A stretch of 64,000 bases of DNA, taken from NCBI RefSeq assembly GCF_000421565.1, contig NZ_ATXG01000002.1, positions 372,001 through 436,000 on the forward strand, written 5' to 3'. This stretch comes from Agromyces subbeticus DSM 16689. GTDB lineage: Bacteria; Actinomycetota; Actinomycetes; Actinomycetales; Microbacteriaceae. The position numbers were made by a program, and so were the translations under genes. A model generated the notes under the pieces. That model made no database searches. It worked only from the letters and a program-made list of their open reading frames with translations, and was not told where the DNA came from. Positions 1 through 10,717 of this stretch are shown here, piece by piece. The number at the start of each line of letters is the position of its first letter. Position 1 is the stretch's first letter.

Positions 1-1
1 C

Positions 2-658
2 CCGAATTCCACCGATGACACCGACTCGATCCATCAGGTGCTGACCCGGCGCCTCGCCTACCTGAAGACGCCCGACGCCACGGGCTCGCCCATCGAGCCC
101 GACGCGGTCGCGCCCGGCGAGGAATCGACCGTCGCAGCGGCAGCCGCCGAGACGACGGCACACGGCGAGCCGGATGCTGCGGCATCCGAGCGACGCAAGA
201 AGTTCGCGTATCGCCCGAACCTGCTGGTTGTCGACGGCGGCCAACCGCAGGTCGCGGCAGCGGCCCGCGCCCTCGAAGAATCCGGTGTCGAGGGCATCTT
301 CCTCTGCGGCATCGCCAAGCGACTCGAAGAGATCTGGACCCCAGACGGCGACTTCCCGGTGATCCTTCCTCGCAACAGCGACGCGCTCTTCCTCTTCCAG
401 CGCGTGCGCGATGAAGCTCACCGGTTCGCGATCACGCATCAGCGGCAGCGTCGCAAGCGAGATATCAGCAGTGTGCTCTCCGAGATACCGGGTCTCGGCC
501 CGTCGCGGGTCAAGGAACTGCTGCGGCATTTCGGTTCGGTCAAGCAACTGCGGGCGGCATCCGAGACCTCGATCGCCGAGGTGAAGGGCATCGGGCCCTC
601 GCTCGCGGCGACCGTTCACGGCGCCCTGCACGCCGACGGCGCCCCCGCGCCCCGGTAG
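2..658 (+). CDS. uvrC: UvrABC system protein C, C-terminal part (5' end outside window)
   Basis: Only the last 218 residues are visible; the frame is open from base 2, so the gene begins upstream of the window. UvrC makes the dual incisions in nucleotide excision repair. Visible parts are the RNase H-like 3' half with the block [11 protein letters not shown], then [16 protein letters not shown], and a C-terminal tandem helix-hairpin-helix with [13 protein letters not shown] and [12 protein letters not shown]. An Ala/Glu-rich, low-complexity insertion (about residues 28-65 of the visible part) precedes the nuclease core. The rapZ gene follows after 37 nt, the usual actinobacterial neighbour. 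Identification is firm; only the start is missing. Confidence 0.96.
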   Translation, partial: PNSTDDTDSIHQVLTRRLAYLKTPDATGSPIEPDAVAPGEESTVAAAAAETTAHGEPDAAASERRKKFAYRPNLLVVDGGQPQVAAAARALEESGVEGIFLCGIAKRLEEIWTPDGDFPVILPRNSDALFLFQRVRDEAHRFAITHQRQRRKRDISSVLSEIPGLGPSRVKELLRHFGSVKQLRAASETSIAEVKGIGPSLAATVHGALHADGAPAPR

Positions 659-661
659 GCT
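656..661 (+). promoter_or_regulatory. Candidate -10 element for rapZ
   Basis: TAGGCT overlaps the uvrC stop codon, 34 nt before the rapZ ATG. It fits the TANNNT pattern of actinobacterial sigma-70 promoters. No good -35 was recognised, so this is a weak call. Confidence 0.35.
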
Positions 662-695
662 GGAGTGTCGACACGCGGAAGGGGGCCCCGACACG

Positions 696-1571
696 ATGAC
701 CGCTGATTCCGAGCAGCAGGAGATGCTGATCGTCACGGGAATGTCCGGTGCAGGCCGTTCGACCGTCGGCAACGCACTCGAAGACCTCGGCTGGTACGTC
801 GTCGACAACCTGCCGCCGCAGATGCTGCGCCCGCTCGTGGAGCTCGTCGAACGGGCCGGCACGTCGCTGCCGCGCATCGCCGCGATCGTCGACATCCGCG
901 GCCGCGACTTCTTCTCAGAGCTGCGCGAGATCATCCAGGCGCTGCGCGCCGGTGTCAACGTTCGCGTCGTGTTCCTCGACGCCACCGACTCCGTGCTCGT
1001 ACGACGCTTCGAGTCCGTGCGGCGCCCGCATCCGCTGCAGGGCAACGGCACGCTCCTCGACGGCATCGGTGCCGAGCGTGCTCGCCTCGCCGAGCTCCGC
1101 GAGTCGAGCGACATCGTCGTCGACACCTCCGACCTGAACATCCATCAACTCGCGACGCTCGTCACCGAGACGTTCGCCGAGGCCGGCCACGCCGGCCTTC
1201 GCGTCACGATGCAGAGCTTCGGATTCAAGTACGGCGTGCCCTCCGACGCCGACCTCGTCGCCGACGCGAGGTTCCTGCCGAACCCGTTCTGGATCCCCGA
1301 GCTCCGGCACCTCACGGGCAATGATGCCGCCGTGTCGGAATACGTGCTGAGCCAGCCGGGTGCGACCGAGTTCCTCGACGCGTATGCGAAGGCGCTCGAG
1401 CCGGTGCTCGCCGGCTACCAGCGCGAGAACAAGCGGCACGCGACGATCGCGATCGGTTGCACCGGCGGAAAGCACCGCTCGGTCGCGTTGATTCGTGAGC
1501 TGAGCACCCGCATCGCGGCGATGCCCGGCGTCGTCGTGAGCGTGAAAGACCGGGATCTCGGCCGCGAATGA
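696..1571 (+). CDS. rapZ: RapZ-type P-loop nucleotide-binding protein
   Basis: A 291-residue protein of the RapZ/YvcJ family. In E. coli RapZ is the adaptor guiding RNase E to the GlmZ small RNA and senses glucosamine-6-phosphate; actinobacteria lack GlmZ, and the role next to whiA is less clear. Walker A is GMSGAGRST at residues 15-23, with Arg where classical P-loops have Lys. The C-terminal domain carries the conserved block [12 protein letters not shown] near residue 263. The ATG is preceded by GGAAGGGGG about 10 nt upstream. It lies between uvrC and whiA, the conserved actinobacterial trio. Family assignment is firm; the physiological role is inferred. Confidence 0.94.
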   Translation: MTADSEQQEMLIVTGMSGAGRSTVGNALEDLGWYVVDNLPPQMLRPLVELVERAGTSLPRIAAIVDIRGRDFFSELREIIQALRAGVNVRVVFLDATDSVLVRRFESVRRPHPLQGNGTLLDGIGAERARLAELRESSDIVVDTSDLNIHQLATLVTETFAEAGHAGLRVTMQSFGFKYGVPSDADLVADARFLPNPFWIPELRHLTGNDAAVSEYVLSQPGATEFLDAYAKALEPVLAGYQRENKRHATIAIGCTGGKHRSVALIRELSTRIAAMPGVVVSVKDRDLGRE

Positions 1572-1611
1572 TGAGCGGCCGGAGCGACATGATGAGAGAT
1601 GGGACGACCAG

Positions 1612-2592
1612 GTGGCGTTGACCGCTGACGTGAAAGAAGAGCTGGCGCGCGTCGAGGTGTCGAAGACGGGGGTCCGGGTCGCAGAGCTGGCATCCATCCT
1701 GCGTTTCGCCGGGGGACTGCACATCATCTCGAACCGCATCGCGATCGAGGCAGAGCTCGACTCGCCGACGCTCGCACGGCGCGTCACCCGCGATCTCGGC
1801 GAGATCTACGGCGTTCGGCCCGATGTGTCCGTCATCTCGCCGACGGGCATGCGACGCACGAACCAGTACCTCGTGCGAGTGCTCGACGGCGGAGAGACCC
1901 TCGCTCGCCAGACCGGCCTGCTCGATGCCAGACGCCGCCCGGTGCGTGGTCTGCCGAACAAGCTGACCACCGGTTCCCGCGACGAGGTCGCTGCGATCTG
2001 GCGTGGCGCGTTCCTCGCCAAGGGCAGCCTGACCGACCCCGGTCGGTCAGCGGCACTCGAGGTCACCTGCCCCGGAAACGAGACCGCCATGGCGCTCGTG
2101 GGTGCCGCAGGCAGGCTCGGCATCTCGGCCAAGGCGCGAGAGGTGCGCGGTGTGCACCGCGTCGTCATCCGCGACGGCGAGGCCATCAGCGCCATGCTCG
2201 CCGTGATGGGTGCCACCGAGACGGTTCGCAACTGGGAGGAGCTGCGCCAGCGCCGCGAGGTTCGGGCGACCGCCAACCGGCTCGTGAACTTCGACGACGC
2301 CAACCTGCGCCGCTCGGCGCAGGCCGCCGTCGCCGCCTGCGCCAGGGTCGAGCGGGCCATGGAGCTTCTCGGCGAGGGCATCCCCGACCACCTCAAGTAC
2401 GCCGGCGAGCTGCGGCTGTCGCACCGTGAGGCGAGTCTCGACGAGCTCGGGCACTACGCCGACCCGCCCATGACGAAAGATGCCGTGGCAGGCCGCATCC
2501 GTCGCCTGCTCGCCATGGCAGACAAGCGTGCAGCCGACCTCGGTGTTCCGGGAACCGAGGCGAGCCTGCCGGCCGACCTCGACGAGGTCTGA
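1612..2592 (+). CDS. whiA: WhiA sporulation/cell-division regulator homologue
   Basis: A 326-residue DNA-binding protein with a GTG start. WhiA has an N-terminal domain related to LAGLIDADG homing endonucleases (about residues 1-220, without nuclease function) and a C-terminal helix-turn-helix region, seen here in the segment from about residue 240 to 315 with [18 protein letters not shown]. In Streptomyces WhiA works with WhiB to activate cell-division genes; in non-sporulating actinobacteria it is retained as a division-linked regulator. A 6-bp hairpin (GAGCCG/CGGCTC) overlaps the stop codon. Length and gene order match the family. Confidence 0.96.
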   Translation: MALTADVKEELARVEVSKTGVRVAELASILRFAGGLHIISNRIAIEAELDSPTLARRVTRDLGEIYGVRPDVSVISPTGMRRTNQYLVRVLDGGETLARQTGLLDARRRPVRGLPNKLTTGSRDEVAAIWRGAFLAKGSLTDPGRSAALEVTCPGNETAMALVGAAGRLGISAKAREVRGVHRVVIRDGEAISAMLAVMGATETVRNWEELRQRREVRATANRLVNFDDANLRRSAQAAVAACARVERAMELLGEGIPDHLKYAGELRLSHREASLDELGHYADPPMTKDAVAGRIRRLLAMADKRAADLGVPGTEASLPADLDEV

Positions 2593-2650
2593 GCCGCGTC
2601 TCGGCTCCTCCGCCGCGTTTCGGATGCCTCGTCGGCATGCGGCGCCGACG
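2591..2650 (+). terminator. Two weak hairpins after whiA
   Basis: GAGCCG (2591-2596) pairs with CGGCTC (2602-2607), and CGTCGGC (2630-2636) pairs with GCCGACG (2644-2650). Neither has a T-run, so termination is only possible. The rest of the 243-nt gap to sodA shows no coding region, only a TAGACT hexamer near its end. Confidence 0.3.
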
Positions 2651-2763
2651 CACGCCCACGTGCGCCTGCGTGTCGCATCTGTGAGGCGGGCAGGCCATCG
2701 TGCGACATCCGTCATACGGCGTCAACCCCGCTCCGGGCTCGCCTGGCCCCGCGGTACCGGGCA

Positions 2764-2769
2764 TAGACT
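2764..2769 (+). promoter_or_regulatory. Candidate -10 element for sodA
   Basis: TAGACT, 66 nt before the sodA ATG, fits TANNNT. No convincing -35 was seen. The AAGGAG ribosome-binding site sits about 6 nt before the start. Confidence 0.4.
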
Positions 2770-2835
2770 CGGATGGCAGCCGCGGAACCCCGGGGATACG
2801 CCCGGTCGACCCGGCGCATCTGACAAGGAGAAGCA

Positions 2836-4564
<1,729 letters not shown>

Positions 4565-4575
4565 ATCGAGCCTCT

Positions 4576-5790
4576 GTGACCCTGCGAACGATCGATTCCC
4601 TCGGTCCGCTCGCCGGCAAGCGCGTCGTCGTCCGTTGTGACCTGAACGTCCCCCTGCGGGACGGGGCCATCACGGACGACGGCCGCGTGCGGGCATCGGT
4701 CCCCACCCTTGCGGCGCTTGTCGCGCAAGGGGCCCGCGTCATCGTGGTCTCCCATCTCGGGCGACCCGATGGCGCACCCGACGCGCAGTACAGCCTCGCG
4801 CCGGTCGCTGCGCGCCTCGACGAGCTGCTCGAGGCGCCGGTCGCCTTCGCGAGTGACACCGTCGGTGCGGATGCCTCGGCGAAGGTCGCCGGGCTCGGCG
4901 ACGGCGAAGTGCTCGTGCTCGAGAACCTGCGGTTCAATGCGGGGGAGACCTCGAAGAACGAGGCCGAGCGTTCGGCGTTCGCCGGCGCCCTCGCCGAGTT
5001 CGCCGATGCAGTGGTCTCCGATGGCTTCGGCGTCGTGCACCGCAAGCAGGCGAGCGTCTTCGAGCTCGAGCAGCTGCGTCCGAGCGCCGCCGGCCTGCTG
5101 ATCGCGGCCGAGCTCGACGTGCTCGACCGTCTCACCGAGACGCCCGAGCGCCCGTACACGGTGGTGCTCGGCGGCTCGAAGGTCTCCGACAAGCTCGGTG
5201 TCATCGCACACCTGCTCCCTCGCGTCGACGCGCTGCTGATCGGCGGCGGCATGCTCTTCACCTTCCTCGCCGCCCAGGGGCACAAGGTCGGATCGAGCCT
5301 GCTCGAGGCCGACCAGATCGAGACGGTGCGCGGGTACCTGGCCGAAGCGACCGAGCGCGGCGTCGACATCGTGCTTCCGACCGACGTCGTGGTCGCGGCA
5401 TCGTTCTCGGCTGACGCCGAGCACGTGGTGACGACTGCCGACTCGATCGAGCAGACGCCGTTCGCGGCATCCGGCCTCGGCCTCGACATCGGCCCCGACA
5501 CGGCTGCGGCGTTCGCCGACCGCATCCGCGCGTCGAAGACGGTGTTCTGGAACGGTCCGATGGGCGTGTTCGAACTCGCCCCGTTCGCTGCGGGAACGCG
5601 CGTGGTCGCCGAGGCGCTAACGCAGGTCGACGGCCTCAGCGTCGTCGGCGGCGGCGATTCGGCAGCCGCCGTTCGTCAACTCGGCTTCGATGACGACCAG
5701 TTCGGTCACATCTCCACGGGGGGCGGCGCAAGCCTCGAGTTCCTCGAAGGCAAGAAGCTCCCCGGACTGGAGGTCCTCGGATGGCAGTGA
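4576..5790 (+). CDS. pgk: Phosphoglycerate kinase
   Basis: A 404-residue enzyme making ATP and 3-phosphoglycerate from 1,3-bisphosphoglycerate. The GTG start follows the gap stop by 11 nt, and the signature KRVVVRCDLNVPL appears at about residues 13-25. The hinge and nucleotide-binding segments VVLGGSKVSDKLGVI and FWNGPMGVFE are present, as is the C-terminal GGGDSAAAVRQLG. Length is typical for bacteria. The end overlaps the tpiA start by 10 nt, suggesting translational coupling. Confidence 0.97.
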   Translation: MTLRTIDSLGPLAGKRVVVRCDLNVPLRDGAITDDGRVRASVPTLAALVAQGARVIVVSHLGRPDGAPDAQYSLAPVAARLDELLEAPVAFASDTVGADASAKVAGLGDGEVLVLENLRFNAGETSKNEAERSAFAGALAEFADAVVSDGFGVVHRKQASVFELEQLRPSAAGLLIAAELDVLDRLTETPERPYTVVLGGSKVSDKLGVIAHLLPRVDALLIGGGMLFTFLAAQGHKVGSSLLEADQIETVRGYLAEATERGVDIVLPTDVVVAASFSADAEHVVTTADSIEQTPFAASGLGLDIGPDTAAAFADRIRASKTVFWNGPMGVFELAPFAAGTRVVAEALTQVDGLSVVGGGDSAAAVRQLGFDDDQFGHISTGGGASLEFLEGKKLPGLEVLGWQ

Positions 5791-6569
5791 AGCGCACCCC
5801 GTTCATCGCAGGCAACTGGAAGATGAACCTCGATCACCTGCAGGCGATCGCCTTCGTGCAGAAGCTCGCGTGGGCTCTCGCCGATGCGAAGCACGACTTC
5901 GCCGACGCGGAGGTCGCGGTGTTCCCGCCGTTCACCGACCTGCGTTCGGTGCAGACGCTCGTCGCGGCCGACTCCCTGCCGATCGGCTACGGGGCTCAGG
6001 ATGTCTCGGCACACGACTCCGGTGCCTACACCGGTGAGATCTCGGGTGCGTTCCTCGCGCAGCTCGACTGCCGCTACGTGATCATCGGCCACTCCGAGCG
6101 GCGCACGCTGCACGCCGAGTCCGACGCCGAGGTCAACGCGAAGATCGCCGCCGCGCACCGTCACGGTCTCGTGCCGGTCGTCTGCGTGGGCGAGACCGCC
6201 GCAGACCTCGAGCAGCACGGCCCGAGCGCGGTACCCGTCGCGCAGCTCCGCGCGGCACTCGAGGGCATCGACGGGTCCAAGGGGCTTGTCGTCGCCTACG
6301 AGCCCGTCTGGGCGATCGGCTCCGGCCAGGCTGCCACGCCGGCGCAGGCCGAACAAGTCGCTGCGGCGCTGCGCGCCCTGCTCGTCGAACTTGTGGGCGA
6401 AGAGGTCGCCCAGGCGACCCGCGTGCTATACGGCGGTTCGGTGAAGGCGGCGAACATCGCCTCGTTCCTGCGCGAGCCGAACGTCGACGGCGCGCTCGTC
6501 GGCGGGGCGAGCCTCGACATCGACGAGTTCTCGAGCATCGTTCGGTTCAAGAAGCACGTCGGCGCCTGA
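5781..6569 (+). CDS. tpiA: Triosephosphate isomerase
   Basis: A 262-residue TIM-barrel enzyme interconverting dihydroxyacetone phosphate and glyceraldehyde-3-phosphate. The catalytic set is visible: Lys in AGNWKMNLDH, His in IGHSERR and Glu in AYEPVWAIGSGQ (loop 6 follows). The phosphate-binding YGGSVKAANI near the C-terminus is intact. It overlaps pgk by 10 nt and ends the gap-pgk-tpiA unit; a hairpin follows within 20 nt. Confidence 0.97.
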   Translation: MAVKRTPFIAGNWKMNLDHLQAIAFVQKLAWALADAKHDFADAEVAVFPPFTDLRSVQTLVAADSLPIGYGAQDVSAHDSGAYTGEISGAFLAQLDCRYVIIGHSERRTLHAESDAEVNAKIAAAHRHGLVPVVCVGETAADLEQHGPSAVPVAQLRAALEGIDGSKGLVVAYEPVWAIGSGQAATPAQAEQVAAALRALLVELVGEEVAQATRVLYGGSVKAANIASFLREPNVDGALVGGASLDIDEFSSIVRFKKHVGA

Positions 6570-6582
6570 AGCATCGCGTCAC

Positions 6583-6617
6583 CGGTGCCCGGAAGCGCGA
6601 TGCGCTCCCGGGCACCG
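6583..6617 (+). terminator. Hairpin terminator after tpiA
   Basis: CGGTGCCCGG (6583-6592) pairs with CCGGGCACCG (6608-6617), with an inner AGCGC/GCGCT stem, giving a long hairpin with one unpaired base on each side. It lies just before the secG promoter. Confidence 0.7.
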
Positions 6618-6630
6618 CGGCGCTTCCGGC

Positions 6631-6636
6631 TATACT
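6631..6636 (+). promoter_or_regulatory. -10 element for secG/rbpA
   Basis: TATACT is a near-consensus -10 hexamer 46 nt before the secG GTG and just after the tpiA hairpin. A -35 is not obvious. It probably drives secG and rbpA together. Confidence 0.55.
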
Positions 6637-6682
6637 CGATTGTCGGCACCGACCCATCTGTCGTGCCCGGAAAGGTTCACCC

Positions 6683-6934
6683 GTGGAGATTCTCCAGGTC
6701 GTCATGCAGGTGCTGCTTGGTCTCACGAGCCTGCTGCTGACGTTGCTCATCCTGCTGCACAAGGGTCGCGGCGGCGGTCTGTCCGACATGTTCGGTGGCG
6801 GTGTCACGTCGAGCCTCGGCGCATCCGGCGTCGCCGAGCGCAACCTGAACCGCATCACGGTGATCCTCGGACTCGTGTGGGTCACCTGCATCGTCGTGCT
6901 GGGACTCATCACGAAGTTCGACGCCGGAATCTGA
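6683..6934 (+). CDS. secG: Preprotein translocase subunit SecG
   Basis: An 83-residue inner-membrane protein, the small third subunit of the SecYEG channel. Two hydrophobic helices (about residues 3-25 and 52-77) flank the conserved cytosolic loop with KGRGGGLSDMFGGG. GTG is the start, with a GGAAAGG ribosome-binding site 10 nt upstream. Location after tpiA is the standard actinobacterial arrangement; rbpA follows after 13 nt. Confidence 0.95.
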   Translation: MEILQVVMQVLLGLTSLLLTLLILLHKGRGGGLSDMFGGGVTSSLGASGVAERNLNRITVILGLVWVTCIVVLGLITKFDAGI

Positions 6935-6947
6935 CGAAGGGCTCATC

Positions 6948-7313
6948 ATGGCATCAGGAAACAGCGCCATCCGTGGTTCACGAGTCGGAGCCGGCCCCAT
7001 GGGCGAGCAAGACCGCGGCTTCCACGCAGACCGCGTCGCGATCAGCTACTGGGACGCGCACGGCACCGAGACCGTGCGGTACTTCTCGGCGACGCTGCCC
7101 GATGAAGAGATCCCCGAGACGATCGACAGCCCGTCGAGCGGTCTGCCCGCAGGCCGCGATCGCGAGAACCCGCCGTCGGTCTCCAAGCTCGAGCCCTACA
7201 AGACGCACCTCGCGTACGTGAAAGAGCGCCGCACCGACGAAGAGGCCGCTGCGCTGCTCGACGACGCGCTGACGCAGCTTCGCACCCGTCGCGGTCAGGC
7301 GCCCAAGGCCTGA
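6948..7313 (+). CDS. rbpA: RNA polymerase-binding protein RbpA
   Basis: A 121-residue actinobacterial transcription factor that binds RNA polymerase and principal sigma factor and stabilises the open promoter complex. The family pattern is clear: an N-terminal tail with AIRGSRVGAGPMGE, a central barrel with ISYWDAHGTETVRYFS, and a C-terminal sigma-interacting helix with KTHLAYVKERRTDEEAAALL. It is co-oriented with secG and ends at a strong bidirectional terminator. RbpA is restricted to actinobacteria, so it helps place the organism. Confidence 0.95.
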   Translation: MASGNSAIRGSRVGAGPMGEQDRGFHADRVAISYWDAHGTETVRYFSATLPDEEIPETIDSPSSGLPAGRDRENPPSVSKLEPYKTHLAYVKERRTDEEAAALLDDALTQLRTRRGQAPKA

Positions 7314-7327
7314 CCCGCACACACGCG

Positions 7328-7373
7328 GAACGCGAGAAGGGGTCGGCCACCAGGCCGACCCCTTCTCGCGTTC
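7328..7373. terminator. Bidirectional terminator between rbpA and pgl
   Basis: A perfect 21-bp inverted repeat (7328-7348 with 7353-7373) with a 4-nt loop ACCA. It lies between the convergent genes rbpA (+) and pgl (-). One side ends in a short T-rich run. This is the longest perfect hairpin noticed in the window. Confidence 0.9.
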
Positions 7374-7438
7374 GTGTCCCGATCGAGCTGATTCAGGCGC
7401 CCACCGATTCCGGCGACGGCTGGAAGGACGGCGCCAGT

Positions 7439-8209
7439 TCAGTACTCGCGTGCGATGAGCGCCTCGGGCACCTCGGATGCTGCGTCGGCATCGATGAAGA
7501 AGACCGTGCGGCGTCGACCCTTGATGCCGGCAACGGGCACCTCGTCGCGGCTCGCCCCCGCGAGCGCGAGCCCGAGCGCCGACGCCTTGTCTGCTCCGGC
7601 GAGCACGAGCCAGATGCGCTGCGAGGCGTTGATCACGGGCCGGGTGAGGCTCAACCGCTCGGGTGGCGGCTTCGGTGAGTTGCGCACGGGGATCACCGTG
7701 CGGTCGGTCACCTGGATGCCCGAGCGGTGCGGGAACAGCGACGCGACATGGCCGTCGGGCCCGACACCCAGGAAGGTGATGTCGAAGATCGGATGCGGCA
7801 GGCCATCGACGCCGTGCGACGCGAGCTCGGCAGCGTATGCCTCAGCGGCCGCGTCGAGGTCGAGACCGGAGTCCACGGAGGGGAACGGGTGCACATTCTC
7901 GGAGGGCAGGTCGAGGTCTTCGAGGAAGGCGGCGCGAGCCTGCTCGTCGTTGCGCTCGGCGTCGCCGGCAGGCAGCCATCGCTCATCGCCCCACCAGAAA
8001 TGCACCCGCGACCAGTCGATCGAGGTGTGAGCCGGTGAGGCCCCGACCGCTGCGAGCACGGCAGCGCCCATTGATCCACCGGTGAGCACGACGTGCGCAA
8101 CGGCCTGGGAGTCGAGGATGTCGAGGAGCTTCGTGACGAAGCGAGCCGCGACCGAACCGGCGAGCGAGGCCTTGTCGGGGTGCACGAGCACGCGTCGTTC
8201 GTTGGTCAT
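7439..8209 (-). CDS. pgl: 6-phosphogluconolactonase
   Basis: A 256-residue enzyme hydrolysing 6-phosphogluconolactone to 6-phosphogluconate, the second step of the oxidative pentose phosphate pathway. Family signatures are VHFWWGDERWLP near residue 70 and FLGVGPDGHVASLFPH near residue 150. It is the last gene of the tkt-tal-pgi-zwf-opcA-pgl unit; its ATG overlaps the opcA stop by 4 nt. The 65-nt gap to the downstream terminator holds nothing recognisable. Confidence 0.96.
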   Translation of the reverse strand: MTNERRVLVHPDKASLAGSVAARFVTKLLDILDSQAVAHVVLTGGSMGAAVLAAVGASPAHTSIDWSRVHFWWGDERWLPAGDAERNDEQARAAFLEDLDLPSENVHPFPSVDSGLDLDAAAEAYAAELASHGVDGLPHPIFDITFLGVGPDGHVASLFPHRSGIQVTDRTVIPVRNSPKPPPERLSLTRPVINASQRIWLVLAGADKASALGLALAGASRDEVPVAGIKGRRRTVFFIDADAASEVPEALIAREY

Positions 8210-9165
8210 GCCGTGCCTCCATCGTCGACGGCGCCGAGGAGCTCGAGCCCCTTGGTGATCACTTCACCGTACAACTCATCGGGGTCGAGCCGTCGCAGTT
8301 CGTCGGCGAGGCAGTCGCGGAGGTTTCGCCGGGGCAGCGCAAGGTCGTGCAGCGGCTGTCCTGGTTGGCGCAGGGTCGCGATGCCCGGTACGTCGCGGAT
8401 CAACTCGATCGCGCCGCCATCACGCGACAGTCTGACGCCGTGAATGCCGTGGGATGCCGCGTCGGGGCCCGTGAGCTCGTATTCGGTCGGGGCGTTGAGT
8501 TCGAGACGGAGCCAGGCGGCGAGAAGCGTCGTCGACGGCGAGTCGATCGCGCCGGTGACCTCCACCGCGGTGACCGGCTCGTAGGGCGGCTGGTCGAGCA
8601 CTGCGGCGAGCTGCGCCCGCCACAGGGTCAGGCGGGTCCAGGCGAAGTCCGCGTCGCCGGGCGTGTAGTTGGAAGCGAGGGCGCGCAGCGCCTGTTGCGG
8701 GTCGGGCTGCGCCGAGGCATCCGTGATTCTGCGGTGCGCGATGCGGCCGAGTGCGGAGCGACCGGGCACGGGCGGAGCCGCGCTCGGCCACCAGGTGACG
8801 ACCGGTGCGTCGGGGAGCAGGAGCGCCATGACGAGGCTCTCCTCGTCGCGTGCCGCATCGCCGCAGGCGCGAAGCACGATGACCTCGCTCGCACCGGCGT
8901 CGCCGCCGACCCGGATCTCGGCGTCGAGCCGCGGCGCGACCTCGGAGTTCTCGGTTCCTGGCTCGGTCGAGACGACGATGACGCGCATCGGATGCTCGCG
9001 AGAGGCGTCGTTGGCCGCCTCGATCGCCTCTTCCTCGGCACCGGGGGAGGTCGCGATGACGAGGGTGAGCACGCGGCCGAGGGCCACGACGCCGCCCTCT
9101 TCGCGGATCTTCACGAGGGTCTTGGAGACCTGGCTCGTCGTCGTGTCGGGCAGATCGACGATCAT
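8206..9165 (-). CDS. opcA: Glucose-6-phosphate dehydrogenase assembly protein OpcA
   Basis: A 319-residue protein of the actinobacterial/cyanobacterial OpcA family, needed for full activity of Zwf and in some species redox-responsive. It starts MIVDLPDTTTSQVSKTL, a typical opening, and contains PDAPVVTWWPSAAPP in its central region. It sits directly between zwf and pgl with 4-nt overlaps on both sides, consistent with stoichiometric production of Zwf and its assembly factor. Not an enzyme by itself. Confidence 0.94.
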   Translation of the reverse strand: MIVDLPDTTTSQVSKTLVKIREEGGVVALGRVLTLVIATSPGAEEEAIEAANDASREHPMRVIVVSTEPGTENSEVAPRLDAEIRVGGDAGASEVIVLRACGDAARDEESLVMALLLPDAPVVTWWPSAAPPVPGRSALGRIAHRRITDASAQPDPQQALRALASNYTPGDADFAWTRLTLWRAQLAAVLDQPPYEPVTAVEVTGAIDSPSTTLLAAWLRLELNAPTEYELTGPDAASHGIHGVRLSRDGGAIELIRDVPGIATLRQPGQPLHDLALPRRNLRDCLADELRRLDPDELYGEVITKGLELLGAVDDGGTA

Positions 9166-10703
9166 GGGCGTCTCCAGCTTCGTCCGTCGCGTTCGAGGAG
9201 TTCATCGGCGGAGGCCGGACCCCAGGTGCCCGGCCGGTACTGCTCGGGTTGCCCCTGCGTCGCCCAGAACTCCTCGATCGGGTCGAGGATCTTCCAGGAG
9301 AGCTCCACCTCTTCTTGCCGGGGGAAGAGCGGCGGGTCGCCGAGCAGTACGTCGAGGATGAGTCGTTCGTAGGCCTCCGGGCTCGCCTCGGTGAACGCGT
9401 GGCCGTAGCCGAAGTCCATCGTGACATCGCGCACCTGCATGCCGGCGCCCGGCACCTTCGACCCGAACCGGATCGTGACACCCTCGTCGGGCTGCACCCG
9501 GATGACGAGCGCGTTCTGGCCGAGCTGCGAGGTCTGGCTGTCGGCGAACACCTGTTGCGGGGCCCGCTTGAAGACGACCGCGATCTCGGTGACGCGGCGC
9601 CCGAGGCGTTTGCCGGCGCGCAGGTAGAACGGCACGCCCGCCCAGCGGCGCGTGCCGATGGTGAGCTTCATGGCCGCATACGTCTCGGTCGTCGACTCGG
9701 GGTTCATGCCGTCTTCGTCGAGGAAGCCGATGACCTTCTCGCCGCCCTGCCACCCGCCTGCGTACTGCCCGCGGGCGGTGCCGGTGGCGAGGTCGTCGGG
9801 CAGCCGAACGGCCGCGAGGATCTTCTCCTTCTCGGCCCGCAGGTCGCCGGCCTCGAACGAGATCGGCTCCTCCATCGCGGTGAGCGCGAGGAGTTGCAGC
9901 AGGTGGTTCTGGATGACGTCGCGCGCCGCGCCGATGCCGTCGTAGTAGCCGGCCCGGCCGCCGACGCCGATGTCTTCCGCCATCGTGATCTGCACGTGGT
10001 CGACGTAGTTGGCGTTCCAGATGGGCTCGTAGAGCTGGTTCGCGAACCGGAGCGCCAGGATGTTCTGGACAGTCTCTTTGCCGAGGTAGTGATCGATGCG
10101 GAACACCGAGTCGGGTGGGAACACCGAGGCGACGACGTCGTTGAGTTCGCGGGCCGTCTGCAGGTCGGACCCGAACGGCTTCTCGATCACCACGCGGCGC
10201 CATTGGCCGTCGTTCTGCTCGGTGAGCCCAGAGCGCTTGAGCTGCTCGGTCACGAGCGGGAACGACTTCGGCGGGATCGACAGGTAGAACGCGTGGTTTC
10301 CCATCGTGCCGCGCTTCTCGTCGAGCTCGGCCACGACCTCACGCAACCGGTCGAATGCCGCGTCGTCGTCGAAGTCGCCCTGCACGAAGCGGATGCCGCG
10401 TGCGAGCTGCTTCCACACGTCTTCACGGAACTCGGTTCTGGAGTACTGCTTCACCGAGTCGTGCACGACCTTCTCGAAGTCCTGATCGGCCCAATCGCGG
10501 CGTGCGAAGCCGACGAGCGCGAACCCGGGAGGCAGCAACCCACGGTTGGCGAGGTCGTAGACCGCCGGCATGAGCTTCTTGCGTGAGAGGTCGCCCGTGA
10601 CGCCGAAGATGATGAGGCTCGACGGTCCCGCGATGCGGTTCAGGCGATAATCTTTCGGCGATCGGAGTGGGTTGTGCTGCGCGGTGATCGCGGCCGGTTG
10701 CAT
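9162..10703 (-). CDS. zwf: Glucose-6-phosphate 1-dehydrogenase
   Basis: A 513-residue enzyme that oxidises glucose-6-phosphate to 6-phosphogluconolactone with NADP. The dinucleotide-binding motif FGVTGDLSRKKLMPAVYDL lies near residues 33-51, and the active-site motif RIDHYLGKETVQN near residue 200. It starts 14 nt after the pgi stop and overlaps opcA by 4 nt. Length is normal and no defect is seen. Confidence 0.97.
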   Translation of the reverse strand: MQPAAITAQHNPLRSPKDYRLNRIAGPSSLIIFGVTGDLSRKKLMPAVYDLANRGLLPPGFALVGFARRDWADQDFEKVVHDSVKQYSRTEFREDVWKQLARGIRFVQGDFDDDAAFDRLREVVAELDEKRGTMGNHAFYLSIPPKSFPLVTEQLKRSGLTEQNDGQWRRVVIEKPFGSDLQTARELNDVVASVFPPDSVFRIDHYLGKETVQNILALRFANQLYEPIWNANYVDHVQITMAEDIGVGGRAGYYDGIGAARDVIQNHLLQLLALTAMEEPISFEAGDLRAEKEKILAAVRLPDDLATGTARGQYAGGWQGGEKVIGFLDEDGMNPESTTETYAAMKLTIGTRRWAGVPFYLRAGKRLGRRVTEIAVVFKRAPQQVFADSQTSQLGQNALVIRVQPDEGVTIRFGSKVPGAGMQVRDVTMDFGYGHAFTEASPEAYERLILDVLLGDPPLFPRQEEVELSWKILDPIEEFWATQGQPEQYRPGTWGPASADELLERDGRSWRRP

Positions 10704-10717
10704 CGTTCCTCCGGAAA